The notes under the pieces were generated by a model. The model did not search any database, had not been told where the DNA came from, and worked only from the letters and a program-made list of their open reading frames with translations. This document shows positions 19,552 to 31,888 of a DNA stretch of 64,000 nt, piece by piece. This stretch comes from Paratrimastix pyriformis (lineage: Eukaryota; Preaxostyla; Paratrimastigidae). The stretch is from positions 1,055,001 through 1,119,000 of the forward strand of contig JAPMOS010000003.1 of assembly GCA_027972325.1 (NCBI GenBank). Direction: 5' to 3'. Made by a program: the position numbers and the translations under genes. Positions within the stretch are counted from its first letter, which is position 1. Every line of letters starts with the position of its first letter.

Positions 19552-22500
19552 GGGGGTGCGGCGCGGTCGGCGGGATGATGCTCGGATGGTGACCGGATGA
19601 TGCCTCTGGATGATGGTGGTGATGGCGATGGTGATGGTGAAGATTGGATGGATGGGCATGGAGAGGAGGAGGAGGCGGGGTGATGGAGGCATGACAGGAC
19701 GGACACCTCGTCGAAGTGGACGCAGAAGTCGCGGAGGGACATCCAGAAGCTGCCGTCGTCGATGTCGCGCACGTGGAACTTCTCCCGCAGGCGGGCCGTC
19801 CACTTGGCGGACGAGTCGCTCCATTCGCCCTTCCACTCCTGGTCGGCGGGTGATGGGGTGCGTGACGAAAGGGGATGGTGGTGATGAGGACACGGCACGA
19901 AGGCGGGCGAGAATCGGGGAGGCTGGCGGTGAAACACGGATCGACAAGGGGCCGGGGGCCGGACCGTCTGTCCCCAGGGGTTCCTGAGGCGGATGAGCCG
20001 GTTGCCGTCCTCCTCCTGCACGGCCAGGATGCTGTACGCGTGGCCCTGCACGATGCCCAACGAGGAGACGTCCGTGTCCTTGCCCTCGGGGCTGCCCGCC
20101 CCAAGAAGGTACCTGCTCGCGCGAGGAGGGAAGGGAAGGTGATGAGGTGGCGAGGAGGAGCAAAAAACGAGCGGAGTGACGGCGGCGGGGCATGTGGGAC
20201 GGACCCGGCGTCACGGAACCCGACGAGCTTCGCCCAGAAAGACCCTGCGTGCAACAACAGGGTGCGTGGCGTACGGTTGCACGTGGGTCAGAGATGGCCG
20301 GGCCGAGAGGCAGGGGGCAGTGGCGGTGGCAGTGGCGGTGGCAGGGGGCAGGGGGCAGTGGCGGTGGCAGTGGCAGGAGGGTGGCGGACCTGTGACGATC
20401 TGCTTCTTGATGGCTGGGTCCTTCATCGACAGGGTCAGCGGGTAGCCGCCGGTCATGTCGCTCAGCGCGTCCCCGGGCACGCCGCCCTGCCCGCCACCCC
20501 GGCCACACCCAGGAGGAAGCGAGCCAAGACCAGCCATCAGCCATCAGCCATCAGCCATCAGCCATCATCCATCAGCCATCAGCCATCAGCCATCAGCCAT
20601 CAGCCATCAGCCATCAGCCATCAGCCATCAGCCATCAGCCATCAAGGCATCGAGGCATCAAGGCATCAATCAAAAGCCCCAAGTCCAAAACGGGGCGGCA
20701 GGGGAGGAGCAGGAGCATGAAGGGGGTCGGGCCGACCTCGATGGCGTGGTAGGTGTGGTTGAGCTTGGCGTACGCCTTCTCCAGGATGGAGACCCACATA
20801 CCGCCCGTCCAGTCCTCGCCGGCCTCCTTGCGGGTGCTCGCGAACTTGGGCGTCCGGCTGCCCCGGTCCGCGGGCAGCTGGTCGTCCACAACCACGTCGT
20901 GCCACTCGTTCGAGTGCATGAAGCGCACTGCCCAGGCCAGACAGCCACGGGGGGCGGTGAGGGTGAGGGTGGGCATGGGGACATTTGGGTGGTGCGGGGC
21001 AGGTTCAGGTCCCCGGGCGATGACAGCAGCGTCCCTTCCATATCTCCCTCCTCCATCCCTCCCTCCTTCTCCTCCCGTCCCCGCCCCAGGCCATGGGGAG
21101 GCGGGGGAGCCGGACCCACGTAGATGCCGGCCCGCTCGTCGTAGTGGACGAAGAGCTCCCGGATGCGGTTCTCCTCCCGGGCGATGACACTGGCCGCCGA
21201 GAGGAACCAGCAGTCGCCAAGGCCGCCCTGCGTGGTGACGCGGCAGTGCATGGATGGTGTGGAGATGATGAGATGGGGGCTGGCGTGGGAGACAGAGGAG
21301 GGCCGAGGGGGGGGGGGGGGGGGGGGGGTGGGGACCGGGCCGGGCGGACCTGCTGGATGGAGTCCGGGTTGGGCGGGGTGGGGAAGAGGGCCGGAGTGAC
21401 GCCCGATTGGAGCTGCTCGGGCCGCTTCCACACTGCACCCGCCCCCGCCGCCGACACAACGCAGCAGCCAGTACACACAGCAGCAGCCCACCAATGAAGG
21501 GCCGTGCAATGGGGAGCGGGGGGCTGGTGGACGGGCGGGTGCGGGCGGGTGTGCCGGACCGATCTTCTCCCAGCCCTGGCCGGGGTTGGCGCCGAGGGAC
21601 GCGGCGTTTGCGGGGAAGTCCGGGTCGGAGTACTTGGTCCCGGGCGGCAGGGCCCGCAGGGCGGCGGCGAAGTCGGGCCCGTGGCGATTCTCGGGCCGCA
21701 CCACGGCAGCCCCGGGGCCGCTCGTCTGGCCGGCGATCCGGGCGGACTCGTCCGCGCGCCGCTGGGCATCGGCGGCCGCCTTGTCGGCACGCTCCTTGGC
21801 CTCGCGCTCCTCGCGCTCCTTCCGCTCGCGCTCCTGCGATGACAAGTCGAAGATGTGTGGGTGTACGGGTGGGCGTTATGCACGGCTCCTTCGAAGCGGC
21901 GCCGTGGCCGGGAGGATGTTTGAGCGGGGGTGGGGCGGGGGTGGGCGGACCTCCTTCAGGCGCTTCGCCTCGGCCAGGCGGGCCTGCTCGGCGGCGAGGG
22001 CTGCGAGGCGCTCCTTCTCGGCCTGGATCCGGGCCTGCTCGGCCGCCTGAGCGGCGGCGATCTCCTGGTCCTTCTTGCGGCGGGCCTCCTCCACCCGCCG
22101 CCGCTCGGCCTCCATCTGCCGACGGGCCTCCTCCGCACGGCGGCGCGCCTCCTGCAGAGATGGACCAAGCGGGGGGTGCGTGCGGTGGTGAGCGCCCATC
22201 CCGCCCAGCCCGGTGCCGACCTCCTGGCGGGCCCGCTCGGCGGCCTGTCGGGCGGCCTCCTCCTGCCGCTTGCGCTCCTCCTCCCGGCGGCGCGCCTCCT
22301 CGGCCTGGCGCCGCTGGGCCTCATCCGCGAGCCGGTCTTCCTCGGCCCTGCGCGCCTCCTCGGCCCTCCGCTGGGCCTCGTCGGCCTTCCGCTGGGCTTC
22401 GGCGGCCTCGGCGGCCTGCCTGCGCATCTCGGCGGCCTCCTCCAGGGCCCGCTGCTCCTCCTCGCGCCGCCGGCGGAGCTCCTCCTCCTGGCGGGGGCCG

Positions 22501-25500
22501 CGAGGGCCAAGCGGGGGACCATCGTGAGCGCGTGGCTGGGCGCAGGAGGGGGGCGGCGTGAGGAAGCGGGACAGACCATGCGCCGCTGCTCGATCAGGTG
22601 GGCCTGGCGCTCGTCCTCGCGGGCCTTCAGCTCGGCCTCGAGCCGCGCCCGCTCCTGCTCGGCCAGGGCCCGCGTCCTGCAGCAGGAGGTCACGCCGCCA
22701 CACACAGGGGCAGGGACAGGGGCAGGGGCAGGGGCAGGAGAAGGGGGACATGATGAGACCAATCACGGGACGACGGCAGATGACGGCCGGGCTCGCATCC
22801 GGACCGCTCCTCGGCCTCGGCCCGAATGCGCTCGATTTCGGCCCGCCGTGCGCGCTCCTCCTCCTGGCGCCGGGCGGCCTCGGCCTCGGCCTTCTGCTGC
22901 TCCTCCCGCAGCCGCCGCTGGTCGGCCTCCTCGGCCTCCTGCATGCGGCGCTGCAGCTCGTCCCGCATCCGCTGCACCTCGGCGGCCCGCTGGGCGTCCG
23001 CCTCCCGGCGCCGCTGGGCGTCCTCCTCCTGGCGGCGCGCCAACTCGGCCAGACGGCGCTGCTCCTGGGCGGCCGCCTCCTGCATCCTGTACCCAGCAGC
23101 GCCACCCCCCCAGACACAAAAGACCCAGCATGGCGTTGGTCAGCATCCTCCGAGGGTCGCGGAGGGGAGAAGGAGCGGGCGAGGGCGAAGTTCGGACTCG
23201 CGCTCGAGCTGGGCCCGCTGGGCGTCGAGGGCTGCGATGCGGCGCTGGTCCTCCTCCTGCAACCGGCGCGCCTCGGCCTCGTGCTCCTGCCGCAGCCGCT
23301 CGGCAGCCGCGGCGGCCTCCTGGGCGATGCGCTCCCGCTCGGCCTCGCGGCGGGCCTCGTCGGCCTTGCGCTCGGCCTCGATCTGAGCGCGGGCCTCCTC
23401 CTGCAGCCGCGCCACCTCAGCCAGCCGCTGCTGACGCTCGGCCTCCGTCGCCGCGGCCTCGGCCTGCCGCTTGGCCTGGGCGCAGCAGCGGACCGCAGAG
23501 GAGATGAAGACCGGGAGTGAGCCTGTGCCGGGGGACCATCCCAGGGGGTCCTCCCGCCGCCCGAGCGGATGCCGGGTGAGCCAAGACCTCATCCTCGCGC
23601 CGCTGGCGCTCCTGCTCGAGGCGGATGCGCTCCTGCTCCTGCTGCAGCGCCTCGCGGGCCTGCTGGGCCTCGGCCGCGATGCGCTCCTCCTCGCGGAGGC
23701 GCCGCTCGCGGGCCTCGATCTCGGCCAGCTGGCGGGCCAGGGCCTCCTGCTCACGCTGGCGGCTCTCCCGGCGCCGCTGCTCGGCCGCAGCCGCCCGGGC
23801 AGCCGCCTCGGCCTCCTCCCGACGACGGGCGGCCTGGGGGATCAAAATGGAACGGTATGAGTGTGCGTTGGGTGACATCGGCGGCCAGGGATCGGGGGGG
23901 GGGGGATCAGGGGTGGCGGACCTCCTCCTCCTCGAGCTGGCGGCGGTGGGCCTCCTCGCGCTCCTTCCGCTCGCGCTCCTGCGAAAGCCCCGCGCCCCGC
24001 CCCGTTGAGGCATCGGTGAGACGGCCTCGCGAGGGCTCGGGGATCGCAGTGGGTGGTGGACGGGGGGCGGACCTCGCGTTGGCGCTTCTCCTCGGCCAGC
24101 CGGGCCGCCTCGGCCTCGCGCAGCTCGCGTTCCCTGCGCTCCTCGGCCTCGCGCTCCTGCCGCCGCCGCTCCCGCTCAGCAGCCGCCGCAGCCTCCTGCA
24201 GCCGCTGCCGCTCGAGCTCCTCGTTCCGCACACGAGCGTCTGCACCCCGGGGATCGTGCGAGGGGGTGCGTGGGATGGGATGATGTGCGAGGGGTTGTGC
24301 GATGGGTGGTGTGTGCTGGGGCGTGGGATGGGGTGGGTCGTGTGATGGTGGGGTGTGATGGGCACGGGTCGGGCGGCGGGGAGGAGGGGAGGGCGTGGCG
24401 CAACCCCAGCAGTCGGGGCGGACCGAAGTCGGCCTTGGCTCGCTCGAACTCGGCCCGCTCGTGGGGCGTCCAGGCGCGGATCTCGTCGGGGGACAGGTCC
24501 GGGATGTTCTTGTACTGGAAGAAGCGCTGCAGGGCCTGCTCTTGCATGGTCTGGCCGAGCGGGGGTGCAGATGCGCGGGGAATGGAGGCGGGTTCGGGGG
24601 GTGTCGGGAGGGCAGGGCAGGGAGGCCAGGGGAGGGCGCGGACCTGCTCGACCATGGCCGCCATGCACATGTGGAAGCTGAAGTGGGCCACGAAGCGCGA
24701 CTCGCACTCGAAGGCCTGCTGCAGACGCCGGTCCAGATCCAGCAGGGCAGCCTGTTCGACGCACGCTCGCTTGTTGTGAGCCTGTGCCGGTGTTCACCCT
24801 GACCCCGGAGGTGGAGGCGGGATGTAGTGGGGGCGGACATGAAGTTCGATGTAGCGGGCGATCTCGACAGGGATGGCTGCAGGCGCGTTCGTGCTTTCGA
24901 TCAGCCCGGCCGCCGGCCCGCTGGCTGCTGACGGGGCTGTGGCCCCGAGGGCACGGGCCGGGGCGGGGGCCGCGACGGCGGGGCCGGCAGACGCCTCACT
25001 TCCCGAAGCCGGAGCAGCGGCGGGGGCGGCGGCGGGCGCGGGCGCGATGGCGTCTGAGGGCGGCGGGGGCGGCGGGGTCAACGGGTTGGCGGCGCGGCCC
25101 TCCTCGGAGGCTGCCGCGACGGGGGCCTGGTCGGAGGGGGCCGCGTAGGAGGAGGCGGTCCCTGGGGCCGGTGGCGGGGGAGGCTTCCAGGCAGCCAGCT
25201 GGGCGCGGGTCTCGGCTAGGGCGGCCGCGAGCTGGCGCCACGTGGAGGCCTCAACCGCGGGGCCCGGGGGACCTTGCGTCACCCCGGGGGCGGTGGGGAC
25301 ATTGTCTGCGGGGGGGCGGGTGGGGTGGGTTGGTGAGAACAGGGTTTTGGTGAGGGCGGTGGATGTGCAAGTGCGACGGGAAGGGCGGCGTGCAGACGGG
25401 TGGCTGCTGTGTGGGGCACGGAGACGGTCTGCACGCGGGCGGCGGCGCCCATCTGCTTCTGGGCCTCGGCGAAGGCCTCGGCGAGGTGGTCGGGGTGCAG

Positions 25501-26537
25501 GTAGCCGATCATCCGCCCCAGCTCGAGGTTCCTGTGGACGGGACGAGACGGAGTCATCGTCGTCATGATCATCATCGATCATCATCATGAACAATCATGA
25601 ACATCATCATAATGAACATCATGAAATCATCATGAACATCGCCATCGGCTGCGGCAACCTGGGCATCGGCGCGAGGGGCGGGGAGGAAATTGGGAGTCGA
25701 CGGACGGGGCGCGGATTGCGGCCATGGCGGCCGTGGCGGCGGCGACGACGGTGACGCTTGAGATGCCCAGGCCGACCCAGCCCCAGCCGACGGGCAGGAA
25801 GAGGGCCCCCGCGATGCCCCAGAAGATGAGTTCCCCCAGGGCCCCGAAGATCAGCCCCAGCGGGAGGCTGGCCTCGGTGACAGTCTCGTGGACGTTGTCC
25901 CAGGCCCACACGGGGAAGACGAACCGCGAGAAGTGCAGCCGCGGGCCCTCATCTGCACCAGCGGGGTGGGTGGGTGGGTGGGTGGGTGGGCGAGTGGCGG
26001 CATGAGGAGGAGGAGGAGGAGGAGGAGGAGGAGGAGGAAGAGGAGGTGGATTGGACGGAGGGGAAGCATGAGGAGGAGGAGGAAGGAGGAAGGAGGGAGG
26101 GAAGAAATGGAGGGAGGGAGGGAGGGAACAGCCTGCGGACCGGGAGGGAGGCCGACGCCCCCGCAGGCCGTGGCGAAGATGAGGGTACCCCAGGCGACGG
26201 TGAACCCGAAGAAGACGCTGTCCAGGATGACGCCCACGGCCACCCCCAGGCCCGCGCACAGCAGCAGGATGACGGCGAGGCTGATCAGGTAGGCGGGCCG
26301 CAGGTAGAACCGGTTGGTGGCCCAGCGGAAGACCAGGAAGAGCAGGTACAGCAGCACCTGCCCAGGTCGAGGGGGAGCGATGGGAGCGGTGAGGGAGGAC
26401 GGAAGGCTGAGGCTGGGCAAGGGGAATGGATGAGGATGCTGATTGGATGCTGATTGGATGCTGATTGGATGCTGATTGGATGATGCTGATTGGATGATGC
26501 TGATGCTGATGCTGATGCTGATGATGACGACGACGAC

Positions 26538-26580
<43 letters not shown>

Positions 26581-29500
26581 GGATGATGATGATGACTGGA
26601 TGATGATGATGACTGGATGATGATGATGACTGGATGATGATGATGATGATGATCTGGATGATGATGATGATGATGATCTGGATGATGATGATGATGATGA
26701 TGATCTGGATGATGATGATGATGATGATCTGGATGATGATGATGATGATGATCTGGATGATGATGACGACGATTGGATCATGACTGGATCATGATGACTG
26801 GATGATGATGATGAGGATTGATGATGAATGGGTGGTGTGTGGTAGATGCAGGCCATACAGGGGACGGAGCAGCGGACCAGGTAGCCGAAGAGGAGGCCCA
26901 GGCCGACCACCCACGGGCGCACGAAGACGAAGACTACAATCACGAAGGCCAGCAGCAGCGCCAGCCCCGAGGCCCCCAGGGTCACAACCAGCCGCCCCAG
27001 CTGCACCCACCCACAGCCACCCACACAGAACAGCCACAGGGGGATGGAATGAGTAAGAAAGCAGCGCGCAGTAATCGGGGTGCCATCATGCGCGATGTGC
27101 GAGGGGACGCAGGGCGGGGGTGGGGGCGGGGACGGGGTGGTGGTGGCAGCGGAGGACGGACCTTCCAGTGGTCGTCCTTCCACTGGAAGAGGGCCACCCC
27201 GATGAGGACCACAGCCGGGTAGGCCAGCAGGGCGAAGAGCAGTCCCATGGCCCGCGAGTCGGCCGCCCAGCCCAGGTAGCCCCCCCAGACGGCCAGCCAG
27301 ACGGCCAGCTCCACCCCGCAGGCCAGGCCCACCAGCGTCCACAGGGCCACCGAGCCCCGCAGGTGGTTGAAGTACCGCAGCACGGCCAGCCCCGTCAGCA
27401 GGGCCTCCGCGATGGCCGCCACGATGCACCAGCCCACCAGCGGGTGCACCGTGAAGTGCACCCCCAGCCCGTAGCCCACCAGCCAGCACACCTCCAGCAG
27501 GCCCGTGCCGAGCAGCAGCAGGTCGTCGCCCGGCAGCCGCCGCCGGAAGAGCGCCCCGATGTACCCGAACAGGAACACCCGCGGCGGCGCGGGCGTAGGG
27601 GCGGGGGCGGGCGCCGGGGCAGGGACCACGGGCGCAGGGGCCGGGACGGGGGACGCCGGAGGCGGAGAGACTGGGGTCAGCGCAGCCTCGCCTGGAGCCG
27701 AAGGGGCCGGAGCCGGGGCCGGCTCACCCGCGGGCGAAGGTGCGGGCGCTGCCCCAGCCGGAGCCGGAGAGGCCGGGTCGCCAGTCGCTGTGGGGGCTGC
27801 GGGTGCGGGTTGGGTGGCGGGCGCGGCGCCATCACCGGCGGTCGGCGTGGTGGGGGCGGCACCGGCGGGTGCAGGGGCACCCCGGGGACGAGGGCCCTCG
27901 AGCACGTTGACCTGGTGGATGGGCACCACGGCACCGGAGGTGGCCCGGATCCACTTTGCCGGGTCTGAGGCGAAGTGGTAGTCGAGGCGCACCCAGGCCC
28001 GGACGAAGATCAGCCCGGTGGCCAGCAGCAGAGGCACGAAGACGAACGAGAAGAGCACCACGTACGAGTCCGTCCACCACCACATCATCACCGCTGCCCC
28101 GGCCGCCACCAGGCACAGGGCCCCCAGCAGCGCCCCCACGGGCCCCGTCACCCGCCAGCCGGCCTGCCAGTAGAGCCGCACCAGCCAGACGAAGACCAGC
28201 CACAGGGCCACCAGGCACAGGGCCGCCACGCCCAGCTCCCACTGGCCGTGGGCCCGGGCCGTGAAGGTGAACGTGGCCATCGAGCCGCTCCGCAGGCCCA
28301 CGCCCAGGGTCAGCAGCCCGTACAGCAGCGTCGCCAGGCCCAGCAGGAACTCGGCCGAGGTGCACACGGCCAGCACCCGCGACCAAAACCCAGCCGCCGC
28401 CGGAGCAGCGCTCCCAGGAGCGGCCGCCGTGGTCGGGGTGAGAGCGCCTGGGGCCGTGGGGGCGGGTGCCTCGAGGGGGTTGGCCAGGGGCCGCTCGACG
28501 GCCCGGGGCAGGCCGACCGCCTCGCGGATGGCGTCGCGGCGAGCCGAGAGCCGGTCCTTGACGACAATCCGCCGGGTGAAAATGGCCACCACCAGGGCGC
28601 AGCCCCACAGCAGGTAGAGCAGCGTGTGCCCCACGAACCAGAACTGGGTCCCTGTGCGTGCGGACCCCAGCCCGAGCCGACGGTGAGCAGGCAGGCGGCG
28701 GAGGGAGAGCGGAAGGGCGGGGCGAGGTGGCAGTCGTGCCGGACGGACGGACCGGGGAAGATGAGGGCGGCCCGGGACAGGGTCAGCAGGAAGACAACCG
28801 TCGTGGGGGCCGTGATCCGGCGCCCGATGGAGAACAGTCCCCTGATGATGCACATGCCGCAACACGGGGGCGGGCGGGAGGGGCCCGGAATGAGAGCCAG
28901 GGATGGGCGCAGATCGAGGAGAAACCACCAAAATCAACGGCCACAGCGGCAGGTGACAGCATCCGCATCAAGACGGGTCAGGGCTCAGGGGTCAGCGGGC
29001 AAGAGGGGGGCAAGAGGGAGAGGGGGGCAAGAGGGGGGCAAGAGGGGGGCGAGTGGGCGAGCAAGAGTGGGGGCAAGGTGGCGGACAGGAGCAGGTCGGG
29101 GGTCAGGTCAGGAAGCATGGGGCAAATGGGGGCAAGTGGGGCAAGGTGGCGGACAGGAGCAAGTCGAGGGCGACCACCGTGCCGGCCGTGACGAAGCCCA
29201 GCCCGCCGCTCATCAGCGAGGCCGGGTCGGCCTGGGCCAGCACAAGGGTCACCACCGCGTACGCCACCAGCACCCCCACGCTCCCGAGGTACAGGAAGAG
29301 CGCAGTCAGGAGCTTTTTCTTGATGGCGGCCCGGGATGGGGGCTGCGTGAGCGGCCCCATGTCCAGCCGAGGCGCTGCGCCACTCGAGGGGGCGGACGCG
29401 GCGGCTGTGGCGGTGGCAGCGGCTGTGGCCGGGCCAACGGGCGTGACGGGAGCGGGGCCGCTCGGGTTGGAGGTGAGGGTCTTCTCCAGGTAGGGCCGCA

Positions 29501-30403
29501 CAAGCTCGCGAATGTCCACCAGCCGGTCGGGGGTCAGCAGGAAGGGGATGTACAGCACAACCAGCATGTTCTGACCCAAAAAAAGCGGCCATGCGGGTAT
29601 GGGTGGAGGGAGCGGATGGTGACGTGGCAGCTCAAAACCATGCAAATAAGCAAGTGGATGGGACGAGGTGGGATGGGGTGGGGTTGCGCTTGTTGTGTTG
29701 GATGGGAAGATGGGCGGGGCAGACCCAGGAGAGGAAGACCGAGCTGACGCTCATGTAGGAGAAGCTCGCCCGCCCGGGGAACAGGGCCAGGAACTGCCAG
29801 ATGCAGAAGAGCACCGCAAAGCCTGCGCCGTCACACCCCACACGGCCCACCGCCGCAAAAAAGCGAAAAGAAAACCCCGTGAAAAGCCCGCAAAAAAGGG
29901 GGAGTTGAGTGTTGTTGGCCAACACAGGAGGATGGCCGGGCGGGCGGGCGGGCGGGCGGATGGGCGGGCGGACCGATGAAGCCGATCAGGGCGGGTGCGG
30001 TCAGGCGCCACCGGTCGCCCTGCCACCACCGCATCAGGGCCCACCCGCAGGCAGCCAGGGCCGTGCTCAGCAGGGCCACCGTCACCCCCACGATCCAGGG
30101 CGCCAGCACGGCCGCCGAGACGATGCCCCAGGCCACGAAGAGCCCCACCGGCACCAGGCCGCACAGCAGCCCCACCGCCACCACCCAGCTCACCGTCCGG
30201 CAGCGCACGCTGCGCCGGGCGCCCGCCAGGCAGAACAGCCGCCGCCGGGTGGGGCTCGTCCACAGCCAGCTCGCCACCAGGCGCAGCTTCCAGCCCACGG
30301 CCGCCAGCAGCAGCACCCCCGGCACCAGCAGCACCGCACCCGGCAGGCCCATCTCCAGGAAAAAGTACGTGAACGCGGCTCGGTTGAAGCCGCTCTGGTC
30401 CAT
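18694..30403 (-). CDS. DEK1-type transmembrane calpain (TML-calpain), copy B, protease core intact
   Basis: Same layout as copy A. The first exon (30403..29974) is the same length and nearly identical to that of copy A, starting MDQSGFNRAAFTYFFLEMG. Membrane exons continue to about 25690, including FLFGYIGALFRRRLPGDDLL, RYFNHLRGSVALWTLVGLA and LILGFGALGELIF-like segments. A linker follows (NLELGRMIGYLHPDHLAEAF; STWRQLAAALAETRAQLAAW; QALQRFFQYKNIPDLSPDEI), then Glu/Arg-rich coiled-coil exons (24230-21730). The calpain core has Cys in GGLGDCWFLSAASVI (near 21200), then FMHSNEWHDVVVDDQLP, His in GIVQGHAYSIL and Asn in IRLRNPWG. C2-like exons end at TAA 18694 after intron 18832..18784. All three catalytic residues are present, so this copy could be an active cysteine protease. 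In plants DEK1 is a plasma-membrane protein whose calpain part is released by autolysis; that is family knowledge. Not every small exon was resolved. Confidence 0.85.
19433..19515. repeat. Third copy of the ~85-bp GT-flanked module
   Basis: Starts CGAGTAAAGAAGGAAAGGAG and ends GTCACTGCACCCGTG, flanked on both sides by (GT)n. It is about 90% similar to the units at 9031 and 9143 but lies in an intron between the exons encoding FCVHFDEV and VCKLVSTSWTT, not the intron used in copy A. Confidence 0.85.
20531..20645. repeat. 7-bp CATCAGC tandem repeat
   Basis: About 16 copies of a heptamer (ATCAGCC) with a few variants, in an intron of calpain copy B. Confidence 0.9.
26440..26780. repeat. (GAT)n-rich composite microsatellite
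   Basis: GATGATGAT tracts interrupted by CTG or ACTG units (GGATGATGATGATGA...), preceded by GATTGGATGCT repeats. It lies in an intron of the membrane region of calpain copy B, between VLLYLLFLVFRWATN and the GASGLALLLAFVIVV exon. Confidence 0.9.
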
Positions 30404-30526
30404 TCGTCGTCCAAAGGAAGGTGAGGTCCCAAAATTGAATAACCTCCCGGTGTCAAAGACCCCGGGTTCTAAACATGCGCCGGGTGCCTTTTTCCGTGTG
30501 AAGAACTGGAGGAGGACCAGCTTCGT

Positions 30527-31067
30527 TTGGCGCTCGCTCTTGCCATAGTAATAAGAAGGAACCAAAGTGATGTGAAGAGACGAAGAGATGGAGGAGAGAA
30601 CAGCACTGTTGCAGATCCTTCCACAGGGACCGATCAAATTGCTCAACAATCACTGGAGACATTGGAACAGTATGTTCAAGATATGGGGAGAGTGGCAACA
30701 AAGCTCAAATCGTCTGTCTGATGCCGAACCGCCACACCCACAATTCTCTGTCGCCAGGGTCCAGTACGATTGGGAGCTGGAGGAAGCTATCCGTGATCTC
30801 TGGGATATTGATCAAACCGAAGATTTCTTCACAGCCATTCGAAATCTCGACGCCCATTTGGTGAGTTGGGGGGACAGCCCGACATCCCACCCGCATCCAC
30901 TGTCGGCTCGTCTTGATGGCCTTTCGGACGCGGTTGGCCAGCTCTCACATCATTTCCTTGAGAGTACGTATTGGCTCAGCAAAGTCCTCTGTACGTGGGA
31001 ACAGGTTCGAACGAAAGCCGGTGGATGTCAGAAACCGTCCGATGTCGCGACCCAACCAGAAGAATGA
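30527..31067 (+). CDS. Small helical protein of unknown function (tentative)
   Basis: A plus-strand frame just upstream of, and divergent from, calpain copy B. The most protein-like segments are QQSLETLEQYVQDMGRVATK in one frame and YDWELEEAIRDLWDIDQTED followed by FFTAIRNLDAHL in another. An intron with donor GTCTG at about 30716 and acceptor GCCAG at about 30765 joins them in phase. The sequence is amphipathic and helical, without recognised motifs. A convincing ATG in the first frame was not found; the ATG at 30588 opens the other frame straight through to the TGA at 31065. It may be a small coiled-coil complex subunit. Low certainty on boundaries and function. Confidence 0.35.
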
Positions 31068-31698
31068 CGATCCATTGTGCTTCGTGTTGTCTTCAAATAC
31101 AGAAAATCAGGGATCGTTTGTATTTCGGGGCATGGGGTGCCCCTCACTGGTCCCCACTCCACTCATTCGCTCCCACTCGCTGACCAGAACGCTTGGCCGT
31201 GTGTACCCTTGTGTGTGGTGTTCCCTGGCCGCACGTCGTTTGGTACGTGGGGAGATGACCGGAGTGCGGCGGGGCGTTTGCCTCTCCTCCATCTCCCCCC
31301 TCTCCCCTCTCCCTCCCCCCTCCCCCAAACCAGAGACAGCGAGACGCCCCCTCCCCCACACGCACACAGGTACACCCATTCCTTCCTGGGAACTTGTCGC
31401 TCATTCCGCAGATATCAAAAGCCCTTCGATCCGTTCCGAAGAACCAACCAGAAGAAACGAAGTCCCCTTCCAATCAAAGCCGCCGAAAACAAGGGAAAAT
31501 GTTTCCTGGAGAGACTCAGACCACCCGAAGAGAAGAAGAAAAACAAACGAACAACACCACACAAAACCCACCCACCAAAAACCAAGTCGAAAACGAGCAC
31601 ACACATGCACACAGGCACACGCAAAGGACACGCACAGGCAGACCCACACAAAAGCCGATGGATGAAAACAAAGGGGAAGTTATTCGGCCAAGGGGGGC
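31068..31698. other. Region without a supported gene
   Basis: Contains GC-moderate sequence, C-rich runs around 31280-31330 and A-rich sequence around 31490-31660. Open frames on both strands look like chance. It likely holds 3' untranslated sequence of the nucleotidyltransferase gene, whose stop is at 31699. Confidence 0.4.
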
Positions 31699-31854
31699 TC
31701 AATCCTTGAGCTTGGCGGCCTCGGCGGTTGCGAGGGCGAGGGCGTCCTGCTCGGTGCGGCGGAGTTCGGTCGAGCTGAGCTTGAGGCAGCACTCCGCCTG
31801 GGGGATGGCCTCCAGCAGGCCCGCCAGGGGGGCAGGCACGTCGATGTCCCTAAT

Positions 31855-31888
<34 letters not shown>

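Noticed and set aside
30588-31067. DASH/Dam1-type kinetochore subunit for the small helical plus-strand protein
   Set aside because: Only a vague resemblance in a short helical stretch; no family signature can be defended.
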